A stretch of 64,000 nucleotides of DNA from CAVRQM01 sp963822705. Its GTDB lineage: Bacteria; Pseudomonadota; Alphaproteobacteria; Acetobacterales; Acetobacteraceae. Within the stretch, counting starts at the first letter, position 1. Every line of letters starts with the position of its first letter. The position numbers and the translations under genes were made by a program. The stretch lies in assembly GCA_963822705.1 (NCBI GenBank), contig CAWGIX010000006.1, positions 124,001 through 188,000 of the forward strand. The letters run 5' to 3'. Below are positions 36,033-45,284 of the stretch, piece after piece. The notes under the pieces are model-generated. The model worked only from the letters and a program-made list of their open reading frames with translations. It was not told the origin of the DNA and made no database searches.

Positions 36033-37064
36033 CTACTCCGCCGCGGCCTTCAGCTGTTGCGAATCCATGCCTGCCGCCTCGGCCAGCAGCGTGTAGGATT
36101 GCTGCCGCACCAGCGGGTCGTGGGTGGTGGTGAGCACGGCCACCTCGTCCGCCCCAAGGTCGTCCGCCAGTCTGCGCAGCTGCGCAAATACCTGTGGGCC
36201 GCTGCCGAAAATGGCCCGTTCGCGCGCCCGGTCCAGGCGCACCCGCTCGGAGTCGGAGTACGCCTGCCCGGCGGCCTCCTCCGGGGAGGGGAGCGGCAGA
36301 AAATCGCCGCGGTCACGGCCGAGCCGCCACATCGCCCGCGAGCCGTATTGCCACGCCGCCTCCGCTTCGGTGGCGGCGGCCAGTGCCCAGACGCAAATGG
36401 CTGCGTGCGGCCGAGAGTGGCGCACGCTTGGGCGAAACAGCTCCCGATAGAGTCCGATCGCCTCCGCAGCGCCACGTCCATCGGTGATGAAGTGCGCAAA
36501 GCAGTACGGCAGACCGAAATGCGCCGCCACCTGCGCGCCGTAGTCGGAACTGCCCAGCACCCAGATTTCCGGCGCCGTCGGTCCGTGCGGCTGCGCGCGC
36601 ACTGCCCCGAACGGATGGTTTTCGACCAGCTTTTCGCCCGCGACCCACGCCAGCAGGTCGCGCACCTGGGCCGGAAATGTCTCCGCTGCCCGGGCCGCGT
36701 TCGGATTGAGCGCATGCGCGGTGATCCCGTCCGAACCGGGCGCGCGACCCAGGCCAAGGTCGATCCGCCCGGGCGCGATCGCTTCCAGCACCCGGAACTG
36801 TTCGGCCACATGCAGCGCCGCGTAGTGCGGCAGCATCACGCCGGCACTGCCCACGCGGATGCGCTGCGTGGTCGCAGCGACGGCGGCTATCAGCACTTCG
36901 GGGGCGGAGCCGGCGACGCTGGCCGTATTGTGGTGCTCGGCCAGCCAGTACCGGTGATATCCCAGCGCCTCGCAGTGCCGCGCAAGGGCGAGCGTCTCGC
37001 GAATCGAAGTGTCCGGCGAGCGGCCGGTAACAATCGTGGACTGGTCGAGGACGGACAGGCGCAT
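36033..37064 (-). CDS. LLM-class flavin-dependent oxidoreductase (luciferase-like)
   Basis: A 343-residue bacterial-luciferase-fold protein that uses FMNH2 or F420. Signatures: VLDQSTIV, GYHRYWLAEHHNTASVAG, IRVGSAGVMLPHYAALHVAE and IDLGLGRAPGSDG. This is the MsnO8/YhbW-like group, common and of unknown substrate. I chose ATG 37064, where MRLSVLDQS begins. No partner gene is adjacent. Confidence 0.92.
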   Translation of the reverse strand: MRLSVLDQSTIVTGRSPDTSIRETLALARHCEALGYHRYWLAEHHNTASVAGSAPEVLIAAVAATTQRIRVGSAGVMLPHYAALHVAEQFRVLEAIAPGRIDLGLGRAPGSDGITAHALNPNAARAAETFPAQVRDLLAWVAGEKLVENHPFGAVRAQPHGPTAPEIWVLGSSDYGAQVAAHFGLPYCFAHFITDGRGAAEAIGLYRELFRPSVRHSRPHAAICVWALAAATEAEAAWQYGSRAMWRLGRDRGDFLPLPSPEEAAGQAYSDSERVRLDRARERAIFGSGPQVFAQLRRLADDLGADEVAVLTTTHDPLVRQQSYTLLAEAAGMDSQQLKAAAE

Positions 37065-37143
37065 GGCGGCCGGGTTTCTGGGTTTCGACTTCACCCTTGC
37101 AGTTGGGGCGGAACCCGGTAATCCGAAAGGGTGGGCGTTCCGC

Positions 37144-38353
37144 CTACCCGGCCGATCCGGCCGACGGTTTGTAGATAGCCGAATTGCCGCTGTGCTCGCG
37201 AACCTCGAACTCGTCGAGCCAGACGCGACCGTCCGTCTCTCCGGTCACGAAATCGGCGACGTGATCGAAAACCTGGCGGGCCGTCGCTTCACACCCGACT
37301 GCGGGCACAACGCCGCAGGTCGACCAACCCGCGCTCGGCCAGGCGCTGGAATTCCGACAGGTCCGGGTCGTCATGCGCGACCAGAAGCGTGTGATCGAAC
37401 ATCTCGTGCAACCAGGCCCTGACCGGTTTCAAGCCGCCGAAATCGAAACACCAGTTCCGGGCATCGAGCGTGTCGGTGGCAAAGGTCAGGCTGAACGCGA
37501 GCGCGTAGCCGTGCAACAGGCGACAATGCGAGTGCGTCGCGCGCCACTGGCGGAAGCAGCAGGAGAGGCCCTCCTCATGGCCGTAAGTCTTGGTCGACCG
37601 CCAAATGGCGCGTGCGTCGTTGCGCAGCAGAACGCCCACGTCAGGCGGTCCCACGGTCAGCCCGGCGCACTCCTGCAGGAATTCGGCCTTTAGCGGTTCA
37701 TCATCGGAAAACGCGCCCCAGTAGGCGCTGCTGACCATGCGGCCGCGATGGCTGGCACGTACTCCGCGATGGGTCTTGCACATGTGAACCGCGCTTATCC
37801 GAACGGCGAGGCCAAGAGGCGAGGTTTTGGCCATCAGATAGTCGCCGATCTGCTTCACGAGCTCTTCCTGGATCTGCAGGCGTGAGGCGAAGTGATCGAC
37901 GACGCGGTCGTATTTCGAGAGACCGATGATCCGGCCATCGGGTGCCGGCAGGATGCCGACAAAGGCGTGCCCATAGATCGGCATGAGGTGGTGGGCGCAG
38001 GTCGAGCGAACGTCGATCGGACCGGTGATGATCAGCTGGTCGAAGCCGCACGGATTGTCGAATTCGGTGATCCCCGGCGCCTCGCAGTAACGGCCGCTTA
38101 GGGTTTCCTCCACCAACATCCGGGCTACTCGGCTTGGCGTGTCGCGCGTGTTGTGGTCGTTGCGATGATCGATCTGCAGGACGTCGAACAATTCCTCCAA
38201 CTTGGCTGCCGCGGCGCTGATCATGGCCGTACGTTCGGCCGGCTCAAGCGCCCCCACGACCGCCTCGTTGGCGAGGCGGGGTTTGCGCAGGCGGTGTACG
38301 CTGACGCTCACAGACAGGCCTCCGGGGGGCTTCGAATCGAGATATCGCGCCAA
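37144..38353 (-). CDS. GTP cyclohydrolase I fused to a QueD/PTPS-like domain (one extra base)
   Basis: About 402 residues. Residues 1-215 are GTP cyclohydrolase I, with zinc-binding CAHHLMPIYGHAFVGI, IGLSKYDRVVDHFASRLQIQ and AVHMCKTHRGVRA. After a linker of about 35 residues, a 6-carboxy/6-pyruvoyl-tetrahydropterin synthase domain follows: THSHCRLLHGYALAF, WCFDFGGLKPVRAWLHEMFDHT, and after an extra base at 37315 (CTG then C) VVPAVGCEATARQVF and VEVREHSGNSAIY. The usual HGH zinc pair reads HGY. Both steps use GTP-derived pterin, leading to queuosine or tetrahydrobiopterin-type products. No other que gene lies in the window. Confidence 0.87.
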
Positions 38354-38490
38354 TAATTAAAAAATCGTGATATTACGTTGTGAGATATGCGTTAATTTCT
38401 GTCCCTTCCAGCCGCGACACAAAGATGTGTCCGTTTACCCGATCCTCACTCGTCCGGGCAATTCTGCCCTTGGATAGGCGGAGGGGCGGT

Positions 38491-39003
38491 ATGACCTTTG
38501 ATACTACCCGGCGTGCAGGAATGGTGCTCGCGCTTTGCGCCGGGGCAGCACGCATGGGGCGGGCGGCGGCAGCCGCCCTGACCGGCAAGCCGATCCTCAC
38601 TGTTTCGGGCCGGATCAGCATTGTCAATAACGGCAACGTTGCAGAATTCGATCGCGACATGCTGGAAGCGCTCGGTACCGTCGGATTTGAGACCATGACG
38701 CCCTGGTATGACAAGCCGGTCCGCTTCGACGGGGTTCCGATGGAACGCCTGATGCAAGCGGTCGGTGCGACCGGGGACAGCGTGACCGCTGTGGCACTGG
38801 ACGACTATTCGACAGACATTCCGATCTCCGATTTTCACGCCTACGGCGTGATACTGGCGCTGAAGCGCAATGGCGTCTACATGCCGGTGCGCGACAAGGG
38901 CCCGCTGTTCATCGTCTATCCTTACGACAGCAAGCCCGAGCTGAGGCACCAGAGGTTCTACAGTCGCTCGGCCTGGCAAGTGTCGAAACTCATCGTGAAG
39001 TGA
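38491..39003 (+). CDS. Molybdopterin-oxidoreductase-fold periplasmic protein
   Basis: About 170 residues. A hydrophobic signal region (RAGMVLALCAGAARMGRAAAAAL) is followed by a sulfite-oxidase-type molybdopterin-binding domain of the short stand-alone kind, with WYDKPVRFDGVPMERLMQAVG, AVALDDYSTDIPISDF, MPVRDKGPLFIVYPYDS and a W.VSKLIVK end. I do not see the cysteine that ligates molybdenum in full-size enzymes, so it may bind another ligand. GGAGGGG precedes the ATG. The GGDEF-EAL gene follows by 33 bases, which suggests a sensor-effector pair. Confidence 0.8.
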   Translation: MTFDTTRRAGMVLALCAGAARMGRAAAAALTGKPILTVSGRISIVNNGNVAEFDRDMLEALGTVGFETMTPWYDKPVRFDGVPMERLMQAVGATGDSVTAVALDDYSTDIPISDFHAYGVILALKRNGVYMPVRDKGPLFIVYPYDSKPELRHQRFYSRSAWQVSKLIVK

Positions 39004-39036
39004 CGCCAGGTCAGCCTGGACCGGGTCAGTGACATC

Positions 39037-41548
39037 GTGGAGCAGCCGGGCACCATAGGCTCGCGCTGGGTCAAGCTTGCCCTCGTCGGCGTGGTAGTCT
39101 TTCTTCTCGCGACGGCGATCTACATCTCGGTCTTGATCGTGCGACGCCAGCAGGCACTGAGCCAGGTGTCGCGCTACAACACGGCCTGGCTTGTCAGCCA
39201 GAGCACGGTGGAGGTTGCGCGGCTCGAGGCGATCGTTGCCGAGGCCGCGGTGCCGCACAGCGGCGTGGGCGAGGACGAGGTCCAGCTGCGCCTCGACATC
39301 ATCGCCAATCGGGTCCAATTGTTCAGCAGCGGAGAAGTGGCAGCGTATGCCGCAAGCGACCCCGAACTCACCGCCATTCTGGCCAGGTTTCGCAACGCCG
39401 CTCAATCCTGGCAGACGACCTTTGATCGGGCTCCGAAGTCGGAGCGTTGGCAGCAACTCCTCGCGCAAATTCCTCCGCTCGAGGCGCCGCTCGCGCGGCT
39501 CGCCGCCAAAGCCAATGTCCATGGCGGCGATCTCGTTGCGCAGGATCAGCGCGAGCTAGGCGACCTGTATTGGTTGTTCTCGGCCGCTCTGGGGGCGCTC
39601 ACGCTATGCGGGTTCGGGCTGGTCGGGGCACTCACCTGGCATATTCGCTTGCTGACCCGCGCGCACGACGAAGTGCAGTCGCTGGTTCGAGACTTACGGC
39701 ACACGGGCGACCGGCTGGCCAGCGCCAACACAGTGGCGCATGAGGCGATGGAGGAGGTGAACCTGCAGAACAGGATCCTCCAGGAGCGTGATCGCGAGTT
39801 GCACACGCAAAACGCGCGCTTCGACGCCGCTTTGAACAATATGTCCCAGGCGCTGTGCATGGCCGACGCCGAGCGGCGGCTGATCGTGTGCAATGTCCGC
39901 TTCCTCGAGCTATTCGGGCTCTCGCCGGGCATGATCCGGCCGGGCGTGCCGGCCGCCGATATCTTTCGCGCGATCAGTGAGATCGGCCGATACGACGGCG
40001 CCATGGTGAACGCGCTCTGGGCGGAGCAGCAAACGTTGATCGAATCCCGGTCGCCCGGGATGTTTTTTGAGGAAGACGATGCGGGGCACGCTCTCGCCGT
40101 CTCCCAGGAGCCGATGGCCGATGGCGGTTGGGTGGCGACCTACGAGGATATAAGCGAGCGCCGCCGCGTCGAAGCGCGGATCCACTTCATGGCGCACCAT
40201 GACGCGTTGACCAGCCTGCCGAACCGGCTCATGTTCCATGAACGGTTGAAAGATGCGCTGGAGCAGCGACGCCGGACCAACGGCGAGCTGGCCCTGCTCT
40301 GTCTCGATCTGGACCATTTCAAAAACGTGAACGACACATTGGGGCACCCGTCCGGGGACGCGCTTCTGGAAAGCGTAGCGCAACGACTGCTCGAGTGCGT
40401 GCGCGAGAATGATGTCGTCGCTCGGCTCGGGGGCGACGAATTTGCCGTTCTGCAGTCCCGCGCCGAGCAACCGGAAGCTGCGGAGGCGATGGCACGGCGG
40501 ATCGTCGAGATGCTGGGCCATCCCTACGAGGTCGATGGTCAACGTGCCATCGTCGGTGTGAGCGTGGGTATCGCGATTGCCGATACCGATGCGATTTCCG
40601 CTGACATGCTGCTCAAGAACGCGGACATGGCGCTTTATCGTTCCAAAGCTGACGGACGCGGTACCTACAGGTTTTTCGAGAGCGGCATGGACGCGCACAT
40701 ACAGGCCCGGCGCGCGATCGAGCTTGACCTGCGGGAGGCGCTTGAGCGCAATGAGTTGGAACTGTTCTACCAGCCGATAATCCATCTGGAGACCGGTCGC
40801 GTCAGCGGCTTCGAGGCGCTCCTGCGCTGGCGGCATCCGGAGCGGGGCATGATCTCGCCCGCGCAGTTCATTCCGGTTGCCGAGGAACTCGGGTTGATTG
40901 TCCCGATCGGTGCCTGGGTGTTGGCGAGAGCCTGCGCGGATGCTGCGACATGGCCGGCGGAGATCAGTGTCGCCATCAATCTTTCGCCGGTCCAGTTTGG
41001 CAGTGCGGAACTCCTCGCCACGGTGCGCGGCGCCCTCGAGGACGCATGTCTGCCGGCGCACCGGCTGGAATTGGAGATCACCGAAATCGGCACTGCTGCG
41101 GGATACCGAGACGGTGCTGTCGCTACTGCATCGGCTGCGTGCGCTTGGCCTGCGCACGGCACTCGACGACTTCGGGACCGGCTACTCGTCGCTCAGCTAC
41201 CTCCGCAGCTTCCCGTTCGACAAGATCAAGATCGACCAGTCATTTGTGCGCGAGATGGGTCGCCGCCCGGACTGCCTGGCGATCGTGAATTCGGTGGCCG
41301 GGCTCGCGCATAAACTCGGCATGACGACGACCGCCGAAGGGGTCGAAACGGAGGAGCACCTCGTTCAGGTGCGTGTCGCCGGTTGCACTCAGGCTCAGGG
41401 ATTCCTGTTCGACCGCCCCCGGCCATTGGCGGAGCTCCGGCGCTGGTTCGGGGGAGAAGTGGTCCTGCCAGGATGGCTGCGCGGACAGCCGGTGAACCTA
41501 AATCAAGCAAGCAATGAGCCCGCTGGGCGGAAAGTCCTGGTGCCGTAG
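39037..41548 (+). CDS. GGDEF-EAL c-di-GMP enzyme with membrane anchor (one extra base)
   Basis: About 836 residues from GTG 39037. Helix 1 (about 12-33, LALVGVVVFLLATAIYISV) and helix 2 (LYWLFSAALGALTLCGFGLV) bracket a periplasmic sensor region. A coiled coil follows, then a PAS-like domain (FDAALNNMSQALCMADAE). The GGDEF domain has ARLGGDEFAVLQ, the active form. The EAL domain has SGFEALLRWRHPE, and after an extra A at 41086 DDFGTGYSSLSYLRSFP, KIDQSFV and AEGVETEE. Both active sites look intact. It would make or break c-di-GMP in response to the periplasmic signal from the protein encoded just upstream. Confidence 0.92.
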
Positions 41549-41564
41549 CGTCCTAACGAGGATG

Positions 41565-41874
41565 CTACGTAACGTTCAGAACAACTCGCAAACGGTCCGA
41601 GACCTCGATCGCGGGATCGTGCGTCAGCGCTGGGTCGAAGTGCCGCTGGAATGCTTCCGCAGACTTCCACCTGGCAACGTTGAGATACGTAACACAGTCG
41701 GCTCCGGCCAGGGGCAGACTCCTCATGGCCTCCGGAAGCGTTGTCGAATTCCTCGACTTTTGTCAGGGTCTCTCCCAAAAAATCTGCATTCTGGGGCTTT
41801 TCCCAGTTATAGCGTGCCAGGAATTCCTCCTCCTTATCCGGCCTGACACACCGGCGGACCAGAACGATAACCAC
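41565..41874 (-). CDS. Small ABM-like domain protein (one extra base)
   Basis: About 103 residues. VVIVLVRRCVRPDKEEEFLARYN from GTG 41874, then after an extra base at 41721 SLPLAGADCVTYLNVARW, SAEAFQRHF and IEVSDRLRVVLNV. The pattern (beta strand with .R, KPxKExEF, then YLNVARWKSxEAF) matches a ferredoxin-like dimeric alpha-beta barrel of the antibiotic-biosynthesis-monooxygenase fold. Its substrate, if any, is unknown. The two halves join only if the extra base is removed. Confidence 0.6.
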
Positions 41875-41996
41875 TTTTTTGTTCCTCTGACTTAGCTATT
41901 GCCTTGTCGGGTCCCAGCACAGTCGCTGCGCCTACTCTTTCAGGCGGCATCCCCTCGTACCTTAACGATGCGAAAAGCCGTCGTCTACTCGAAATC

Positions 41997-42813
41997 TTAA
42001 CTCCTGGGTCCCAGCGTCCGCAGGAAATCAGACAAAGCCCGGCGGAAGTCGCGGACATACCCAGGCCGGTCCATCGCTTTGGGCGTGATCTCGCAAAGCC
42101 TGGCCCCCGGAATGAGCTCGGCCAGTCGCTGCGCGTAGGCGAGCGGGTGCGCGAAATCGTGGCCGTGCCCGATCACGAGGGTGGGGATCCGAAATCGCCT
42201 GATCTCCGCCTCGCTGACGCCGGGACCATCGGCCGCGATCGCACGCAAAAGTGTGCCGAAGGCGGAAGGCGAAGACCGGTCGAAGAAGCCGCGGAAACTC
42301 GCAAGATTGTCCGGGCCCAGCCGGGCAAGCTCTGCCGCCATCTCGCTTGCCTCGAAGCGGCGGCGTGCTTCGGTGGCTTCGAAGCGCGACAGCAGCTCGC
42401 CCACCGCCAGATAGGGACGCATGTTGGCCGGTGCCGGATCGGCCACCCAGGCGGGGCGAGCCAGTACCGAGCGCCCGCACGCGCTCCGGCCTGCGCACGG
42501 CGAGCCGAAGCCCGATGGCCGCCCCCATGGAGATGCCGCCGACCACCACATCCGAGAGGCCGAGCTGGGCCGCAAGCGCATCGAGGTCCGCGGCGAAAGT
42601 GGCGATCGAGAAAGCGCTGGCCGGCCCGAAGGGCGAAGCGCCGTGGCCCCGGCATTCGAGCGTAATCCGCCGCATGGCCGGCTCGGGCGGGAACACCTCT
42701 GCCGCCTGTACCTCGTCGCCCCCAAGGCCGTGCTGGAACAGCACCGGCGGGCCAACACCCCGGTCGCAATAGCGCAGTGCAAGCCCGTCTCGCGTGAACG
42801 TGCCAAAGCTCAC
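41997..42813 (-). CDS. Alpha/beta hydrolase (one extra base)
   Basis: About 271 residues. The oxyanion-hole segment FQHGLGGDEVQAAEVFPPE, a nucleophile elbow GGISMGAAIGLRLAV, and near the C-terminus VIGHGHDFAHPLAYAQRLAE carrying Asp, then the His region; all fit the alpha/beta hydrolase fold, near 3-oxoadipate enol-lactonase in style. An extra base at 42468 (CTC then G) separates RPERVRAL from VLARPAW. The start ATG 42813 gives MSFGTFTRDGLALRY. Substrate unknown; it is downstream of the Gfo/Idh/MocA gene in the same direction. Confidence 0.85.
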
Positions 42814-42847
42814 CGACTGTCCCGTCCCGCAAGCATCGCGAGATGGA

Positions 42848-43925
42848 TCAGACAGCTCCGGTCACGTCCGCGAGCCGGACCGCCCGCCTGGTCTCCACCG
42901 ATTTGGCGATGGCGGCCATCGCTCGGACGGAGGCGAGACCGTCCTGCACCGAGGCCCCGGTCATCGGTGCGCCGTCGAGAATGATGCTGGCAAAACCTTC
43001 GAGCTGCCGCCGATAGAAATGACCGTCCGCGCCTAGCGGGCGGTGCCAGGCCGCCTCGCTCTCGCGAAAAATGTCAACGTCGCTGCTTTTGTAGAACCAA
43101 GGGTTGTAGGTCTTGCCTAGAACGCTGCCGTTCTCGCCATAAATCTGAAACCCCTCATGCCAGTCCATGCGGACGGAAACGGTCAGGTCGAGGTGACCGA
43201 TCGTAGCCGTCAGCGAATTCCGCCGCCACAAACCAGCAATAGGCGCCGAAACGCTCGGTCAGTCGCGCCTCGACCGCCTGGATCGGCCCGGCAAGGTAAC
43301 GCGCCGTATCGACAAGATGGCTGCCGTGAGCCAGCATGTAGTACCGGCGCAAGTCCGCTTTCGGGTTATCCTCGGGCTTGCGCGCTTTGCCACTGGTGAT
43401 GATCGACGGTTGAAGTGCATCGGTCATGGCGTAGCGATGCGTGCTGTCGCAATACCAGCCTTTGTAGGCCAGCTTCGCGCCCATCTCGGTCTCGACAAAG
43501 CTTTTCGCCGCCTGGATACCGGCGTCGAAACGCTTCATGTGTCCGACCTGCAGCACCAGCCCGGTCTGCCGGACGACCGCTTGCAACCTCTCCACCTCCT
43601 CGACGCCGGTGCCGATCGGCTTTTCGCACAAAACGTGCTTGCCGGCCTGCAGCGCCATCGTCGATGCCTCGACATGAAAAGCATCGGAGATCGCGACGAT
43701 GACCGCCTCCAGGTCTGGATCCTCGAGCATCGTCGGGTAGTCCGCAAAGCTCTTTGTCGGTGCGTAGCTCGCGGCTACGCGCCGGCGCAAATCGTCCGCC
43801 ACGTCGCAGATCGCGTAGAGATCGGCATTGCGGGCCTTTACGCACGACTCGAAATGGGCCGCCTGCGCGATCGGTCCGCAGCCGAGAACGCCGACACGCA
43901 ATCGCCGTTCATCCTTGCGGGGCAT
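42848..43925 (-). CDS. Gfo/Idh/MocA-family oxidoreductase (one extra base)
   Basis: About 358 residues. NAD-binding motif VGVLGCGPIAQAAHFESC, then VIVAISDAFHVEAS, and ALQAGKHVLCEKPIGTG with the EKP lysine. The C-terminal substrate domain is split by an extra base at 43205 (GGC then T): FADG on one side, TIGHLDLTVSVRMDWHEG on the other. The family oxidises or epimerises sugars and inositols. It lies between the hydrolase and AroE-like genes of the carbohydrate locus. Confidence 0.9.
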
Positions 43926-43946
43926 GCAGAGACTCCTGTTGCCCGG

Positions 43947-44897
43947 TCAGCCCCTTGCCTCCGCCGCAAGCCGCGACAGTCGGTCGAGCACAGGGCCGCG
44001 CGCGGGAATGTCGATATGAAACACCTCGGCGATGGCGCGCGTCCAGCCGTGCAGGAAATAGACCCACCCGTCTTCGACGTGCAGGTGACGGGCCTGGGCC
44101 TGCCGCCTGGCTTGCTGAACGAACAAAAGGTCGCCGCGATAATTCAGGTCCCAGGCGAAGCCATGCAGCGGAAAAACGGCCGCATCCGGCAAGGGCGAAC
44201 CAGGTGCGTCCTTGCCCAGCCCGGTGGCATTGATCACCAGCGACTGTGCCGGCAGGTCCGGCAAAACGGCGGCATTCTCGGTTTCGGTCGCGGCATGGAC
44301 ATAGGTGATCGGCAAGTCGAACCCGAGCCGGCGATGCGCGGCACGAAAATCCTCCAGCCGTGCCGGATCGCGGTCGGATATGACCAGCCGCGCCGGCCGG
44401 TCCTTTCCGCGCGCCGTTTCGGAGAGACAGCAGGTGATGGCCAGTGCCGCGCCGCCGGCGCCGATGATGAAGCAGGCGGCGCCGGTCCGCTGCCAATGAT
44501 CCTTCGGCAGCATCGGCTCCAGCGCCAGCGCGCTGGCGATTGGGTCTTTTGCATGACCCATCAGACGCCCGTCGGACTTGGACAGGCAGCTCACTTCGCG
44601 CAGCGTCTCGGCGTAGGAGTCGAGGTCGTCCAAAAGATCGCCCGCCGCCGCCGCCACATCCAGCTTGTGCGTCGTGACCAGCGCACCGAGCGAGAGCGGA
44701 TCGTCCTTTATGAAGCTCACCACCGCCCGATAATGTTCCGGCAACGACCGCGGAGGCAGGTCGATCCCGTGCAATTCGCAGTCGCCCAGCCCAAGCGCCT
44801 CGGCCCAGCGCGGGAACACGCGCATGATCGATGAGCGGCCGGTCGAGACGCCGATGAAATGCAGTGTCGGGCGGGAGGCGGCCTGCAGCGGTAGCAT
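43947..44897 (-). CDS. Shikimate-dehydrogenase-like protein
   Basis: A 316-residue AroE-fold protein. The substrate-binding loop reads FIGVSTGRSSIMRVF, ALVTTHKLDV has the conserved Lys, and the NADP site is CFIIGAGGAALAITCCLS. VINATGLGKDAPGS carries the conserved NATGLG. Its length and wording differ from housekeeping AroE, so it more likely belongs to the catabolic or quinate-type branch. It is the first gene of a three-gene minus-strand set. Confidence 0.83.
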   Translation of the reverse strand: MLPLQAASRPTLHFIGVSTGRSSIMRVFPRWAEALGLGDCELHGIDLPPRSLPEHYRAVVSFIKDDPLSLGALVTTHKLDVAAAAGDLLDDLDSYAETLREVSCLSKSDGRLMGHAKDPIASALALEPMLPKDHWQRTGAACFIIGAGGAALAITCCLSETARGKDRPARLVISDRDPARLEDFRAAHRRLGFDLPITYVHAATETENAAVLPDLPAQSLVINATGLGKDAPGSPLPDAAVFPLHGFAWDLNYRGDLLFVQQARRQAQARHLHVEDGWVYFLHGWTRAIAEVFHIDIPARGPVLDRLSRLAAEARG

Positions 44898-45284
44898 GTC
44901 GCGGCGGCTCCTCCCGGCAGATGGACAACGCTAGGTAACCCGCATGAGGGGATTGCGGCCCATGGCGAGTTAAGCGGGAATCTGGCCCAGGTTGCGCCAC
45001 CGGTCCGCGAGTCTACATCCTGGACACGTATCTACGTATATGCCTGGTTGCCATGACAGGTTGATTCTGAAAGGGAGTATTGAAAGACAATCCGCGAGGC
45101 TCGCCGTGGCCGAAAACTTCATTCGCAAGCGGCCATTTGTGAAGGTCGCCAACCTGGCGGTGGGGTTCCTGCTCGGCTTTACCGGATTGGTAGGCGGCTC
45201 CATAGCTTGGCGCACGATCTCGAACGACTTTGCAACGACACTTAATAGCCTAACCATCCTGTCGCTCCGAAAGGTCTTATAACG
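44898..45284. other. Divergent intergenic region before the FGGY kinase
   Basis: About 387 bases between the AroE-like gene and the kinase. Reading frames exist (one from ATG 45040, 80 codons, with a hydrophobic stretch VANLAVGFLLGFTGLVGG), but none has homologues I recognise. It should hold promoters for both directions. AAAGG at 45270-45274 may be the kinase ribosome-binding site. Confidence 0.4.

Noticed and set aside
45040..45282. 80-codon plus-strand ORF with a hydrophobic stretch
   Set aside because: No ribosome-binding site or homologue recognised; left inside the intergenic entry.
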